DNA of 64,000 bases from Pseudomonadota bacterium. Lineage in GTDB: Bacteria > Pseudomonadota > Gammaproteobacteria > Steroidobacterales > Steroidobacteraceae. Of the stretch, positions 60,605 to 64,000 are shown piece by piece. The notes under the pieces were generated by a model. It did not search any database, was not told the origin of the DNA, and was given only the letters and a program-made list of their open reading frames with translations. Made by a program: the position numbers and the translations under genes. How positions within the stretch are numbered: the stretch's first letter is position 1; each line of letters opens with the position of its first letter. The stretch covers positions 43,556-107,555 of the forward strand of contig JAKAZL010000003.1 of NCBI GenBank assembly GCA_021815925.1, given 5' to 3'.

Positions 60605-63484
60605 ATGCTTGAACCTACACCCCTTTTCGGCGGCAACGCCGACTTCCTGGACACTCTCTACGAGCAGTTTCTACGCGACCCGGCGAGCGTAGAGGAGCGC
60701 TGGCGTCGTTATTTCGAGAGTCTGCCGGGAGGCTCCGGCGCGGAGCAGTCGCGCGGCCCGATCGAGGCGCAGATCGCCGCGCGGGCCAAAGTCCCGCGCG
60801 CAGCGGCGGCCGTTCCGGCCCGCGGCGCCGATGCACGCCAGGCGGCCGTCTCGCGCCTGATCCAGATCTGGATGAACCGCGGGCACCTCATCGCCCGGCT
60901 CGATCCGCTCGGCCTGATGCAGCGACCGCGGCCACACGTGCTGGATCTGGATTACTTCAAGCTCTCGAACGACGATCTCGACAGCGAGTTCTACACCGGT
61001 AGCCGCACCGAGGCGGTGCCCAAGCGGATGAAGCTGCGCGAGATTCTGCGTGAGCTCGAGATCATCTACGGCGGCACCGTCGGTGCGGAGTTCGCGCACA
61101 TCTCCGATTCGGACGAGCGCCTGTGGTTGCAGGACCGCTTCCAGAGCGGCCGGCTGCAGCAGCGCTTCGGTGCCGAGGAGAAGCGCAACATCCTCTGGCA
61201 GCTCACCGCCGCGGAAGGCCTCGAGCGCTATCTGCACACCAAGTTCGTCGGCCAGAAGCGCTTCTCGCTCGAGGGCGGCGAGACCCTGATTCCGATGCTC
61301 GATGATCTCATCCAGCACTGCGGCCGCGCCGCGGTGGAGGAGGTTGTCATCGGCATGGCGCACCGCGGGCGCCTGAATGTGCTGGTGAACCTGCTCGGCA
61401 AGCCCCCCTCGATGCTGTTCTCGGAGTTCGAGGGCAACTACGACCTGAGCCACCTCAAGGGCTCGGGGGACGTGAAGTACCACAAGGGCTTCTCGGCCGA
61501 TCTGCGCACCCCGGCAGGCAACGTGCACGCCGTGCTCGCCTTCAATCCCTCGCACCTGGAGATCGTCAATCCGGTGGTGGAGGGCTCGGTGCGCGCCCGG
61601 CAGGAGCGGCGCGAAGATCTCAACGGCGAGCGGGTCCTGCCGGTGCTGATCCACGGCGATGCCGCCTTTGCCGGCCAGGGTGTGGTGATGGAGACGCTGC
61701 AGCTCTCGCAGGTGCGTGGCTATCGCACCGGCGGCACGCTGCACGTGGTCATCAACAACCAGGTGGGGTTCACCACCTCCGACCCGCAGGATGCGCGCTC
61801 GACGCTCTATTGCAGCGACGTTGCCAAGATGCTCGAGGCACCGATCTTCCACGTCAACGGAGACGATCCGGAGGCGGCGGTGTTCGTCACGCGCCTCGCA
61901 CTGGAATACCGCCGGCGCTATCACAAAGACGTGGTGATCGATCTGGTCTGCTATCGACGCCTCGGCCACAACGAGGCCGACGAGCCGGCGGCCACCCAGC
62001 CGACGATGTACCAGGCCATCCGCAAGCATCCCACGACCCGCCAGCTCTACGCCGAGCGTCTGATCGCCGAGCAGGCCCTGAACGCGGCGGACGCCGAGGC
62101 GCTGGTGAGTCAGTATCGCGACGGACTCGATCAGGGCAAGCCGCTGGCGCGCGCCGCGCTCGGCATGATCGGCAACCAGTTCACGGTGGACTGGACGCGC
62201 TACGCCGAGTCGGATTGGAGCGAGCGGGTGGGCACGGGCGTCGAGATGGCGCGCCTGAAGTCCCTCGGCGAGCGGCTGCTGCGAGTGCCGCAGGGCTTGA
62301 CGATGCACCCGCGCGTCGCCCAGCTGATGAAGAACCGGGCCCAGATGTACGCCGGTGAGCAGTCGCTCGACTGGGGTGCTGCCGAGATGCTCGGTTACGC
62401 CTCGCTGGTCGAGGATGGCTACTCGGTGCGCCTGAGCGGGCAGGACTGCGGACGCGGCACGTTCTTCCACCGCCACGCGGTGCTGCACGATCAGGGCAGC
62501 AGCGAGGTGTACATCCCGCTGCAGCACCTGGCCGATCGTCAGCCGCGCGTGCAGATCATCGACTCGGTGCTCTCCGAGGAAGCCGTCATGGGCTTCGAGT
62601 ACGGCTACTCGACCACCGAGCCGGGATGCCTGACCATCTGGGAGGGGCAGTTCGGCGACTTCGCCAACGGCGCCCAGGTCGTCATCGATCAGTTCATCAG
62701 CTCCGGGGAGTCGAAGTGGCAGCGCTTCTGCGGCCTGACGCTGTTCCTGCCGCACGGCTACGAGGGTCAGGGCCCCGAGCACTCCTCGGCGCGCTTGGAG
62801 CGGTTCCTGCAGCTGTGTGCCGAGTCGAACATGCAGGTGTGCGTGCCCTCGACGCCGGCGCAGATGTTCCACATGCTGCGCCGGCAGATGCTGCAGTCGT
62901 TCCGCAAGCCACTGATCGTCATGACGCCGAAGAGCCTGCTGCGTCACGAGCTGTCGGTCTCGGCGCTGGAGGATCTGACGCGGGGCGGTTTCGCGCGCGT
63001 GATCGATGAGATCGAGCCGCTCGAGCCCGACTCGGTCAAGCGCGTGGTGTTCTGCGGCGGCAAAGTGTATTTCGACCTGCTCAAGGCGCGCCGCACGGCG
63101 GGCATCCGCGACGTGGCACTGGTGCGCATCGAGCAGCTCTACCCGTTCCCGAGCGAGGAATACGAGGCGGTGCTTGGGCGCTACCGGAATCTGCGCGAGG
63201 TGGTCTGGTGTCAGGAGGAGCCGCAGAACCAGGGCGCCTGGTACCAGATCCGCCACCGCCTGGAGTCGGCATTCGGCAAGGACCTCGAGGTGCTCTATGC
63301 CGGACGCGCGCCGGCGGCTGCCCCGGCCACCGGCATCGGCAAGGTGCACGAGCGTGAGCAGCAGATGCTGGTCGATGCGGCGCTGCGTGCGACGACCACC
63401 GAGGACTCGGGCCGCAAGACGGCCCGCCTGACGCACGCCCGCGGACGCAAGAGCGCCGCGGCCCCGATGAGAAAGAGCTCATGA
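60605..63484 (+). CDS. sucA: 2-oxoglutarate dehydrogenase E1 component
   Basis: The 959-residue protein is full length for the proteobacterial E1o. The N-terminus [33 protein letters not shown] is the E2-binding extension. [68 protein letters not shown], and [43 protein letters not shown] are the thiamine diphosphate and substrate regions of this family. It decarboxylates 2-oxoglutarate and passes the succinyl group to the lipoyl arm of SucB. The stop overlaps the sucB ATG by four bases (ATGA). No sdh genes lie directly upstream, unlike in enteric bacteria. Confidence 0.95.
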   Translation: [959 protein letters not shown]

Positions 63485-64000
63485 CGACCGAAATCAAAGT
63501 CCCGCAGCTTCCCGAGTCCGTTTCCGACGCCACGCTGGTGGCCTGGCACAAGCAGCCGGGCGATGCCGTGCGGCGCGACGAGAACCTCGCCGATCTGGAG
63601 ACCGACAAAGTCGTGCTCGAGGTGCCGGCGCCGGTCGACGGCGTGCTGCGCGAGCTGAAGGTCGCCGGCGGCACCGTCGTCACCAGTGGCCAGGTGCTTG
63701 CGGTGATCGAGGAGGGGGCCGCGCCGCGCGCCGCCGCAGCCGAGGCGAAACCCGCAGCCGCTGCCGCGCCGGGGAGTCCGCGCAAGGCCGATTCGGGCAC
63801 CGATGCCGGCGCCGAGAAGCTCAGTCCCTCGGTGCGCCGGCTGGTGGAGGAAAACCGCCTCGACCCCGGAGCAATTCCCGCGAGCGGGCGCGACGGTCGC
63901 CTGACGAAGTCGGACGTGGTTGGATTTCTCGGCAAGCAGCAGGCCCCGGCCCCGACGGCTGCACCGCCCGCGGCAGCGGCCGCCGGCCGCGCCGAGCAGC
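63481..64000 (+). CDS. sucB: Dihydrolipoyllysine succinyltransferase (E2 of 2-oxoglutarate dehydrogenase), 5' part
   Basis: The gene begins with ATG inside the sucA stop and runs off the window, so it is absent from the ORF track. The visible 173 residues include a lipoyl domain (IKVPQLPESVSDATLVAWHKQPGD, then NLADLETDKVVLEVPAP with the lipoylated Lys in ETDKV). An Ala/Pro linker follows (AAAEAKPAAAAAPGS), then the E3-binding domain (LSPSVRRLVEENRLDPGAIPASGRDGRLTKSDVVGFL) and a second Ala/Pro linker. The catalytic domain lies beyond the window edge. It transfers the succinyl group to CoA. Confidence 0.95.
   Translation, partial: MTTEIKVPQLPESVSDATLVAWHKQPGDAVRRDENLADLETDKVVLEVPAPVDGVLRELKVAGGTVVTSGQVLAVIEEGAAPRAAAAEAKPAAAAAPGSPRKADSGTDAGAEKLSPSVRRLVEENRLDPGAIPASGRDGRLTKSDVVGFLGKQQAPAPTAAPPAAAAAGRAEQ

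Noticed and set aside
60671-63436. 921-residue ORF on the - strand opposite sucA
   Set aside because: It is a GC-skew shadow of sucA; the sucA motifs are unmistakable and the reverse protein is His/Arg/Ala-rich with no domain.
1-64000. CRISPR arrays, rRNA genes, prophage structural genes
   Set aside because: No regularly spaced repeats, no conserved rRNA blocks and no phage capsid, tail or terminase sequences were seen.

Overview
The window comes from a very G+C-rich bacterial chromosome. The gene repertoire points to a Gram-negative proteobacterium: TonB-dependent outer-membrane receptors, RlpA, an IclR regulator, sucA/sucB and CCA-encoding tRNA genes. Large TonB receptors paired with TPR-sulfotransferases would fit the Steroidobacterales/Nevskiales side of the Gammaproteobacteria. 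That placement is inference from gene content and was not tested.

Layout. (1) 1-6.4 kb is an accessory edge. It holds a leaderless HigB/HigA-type toxin-antitoxin operon with an operator inside its promoter, a 3' half of a tRNA-Pro(GGG) gene that looks like an integration attachment site, a small PD-(D/E)XK-like protein, a Sel1-like exported protein, an IS3 transposase remnant, a MarC family protein and a membrane-protein gene broken by an in-frame amber codon. (2) 6.4-17.1 kb is catabolic: a dimethylformamidase-like hydrolase divergent from an NCS1 permease, an IclR regulator, and a tightly coupled five-gene operon (class III aminotransferase, aldehyde dehydrogenase, CoA-transferase A and B, second class III aminotransferase). 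(3) 17.3-37.2 kb is bracketed by two modules, each a TonB-dependent receptor next to a TPR-sulfotransferase. Between them lie a sterol-desaturase-like hydroxylase, two APC amino-acid permeases, an AruH/AruI-like arginine transaminase and 2-ketoarginine decarboxylase pair, an MDR reductase and a dimethylarginine hydrolase (DDAH). (4) 37.3-45.7 kb holds a GST, a BlaI/M56 pair, a YncE-like propeller/phosphatase fusion, a diguanylate cyclase, RlpA and an SDR. (5) 45.8-52.1 kb is a 5-oxoproline (pyroglutamate) operon: fused oxoprolinase, DUF969, DUF979, DUF2891. (6) 52.2-64 kb holds a DUF2845 protein, a BNR/VPS10-type exported protein, a CHRD protein, two membrane diguanylate cyclases, tRNA-Arg(CCT), two small membrane proteins, and sucA followed by the start of sucB.

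How the genes may work together. The central 30 kb reads as a nitrogen/carbon scavenging region for arginine, N-methylated arginine and omega-amino acids. The receptors could import peptides or conjugates and the APC and NCS1 permeases could take substrates across the inner membrane. AruH/AruI and DDAH would open the guanidino compounds. The aminotransferase, aldehyde dehydrogenase and CoA-transferase operon could carry semialdehyde products to CoA esters. The 5-oxoproline operon adds another amino-acid-derived nitrogen source, and sucAB is the TCA step where glutamate-family carbon enters. Each enzyme call rests on motifs; the joined pathway is inference. The most distinctive feature is the duplicated receptor plus TPR-sulfotransferase module, whose biological role I cannot name.
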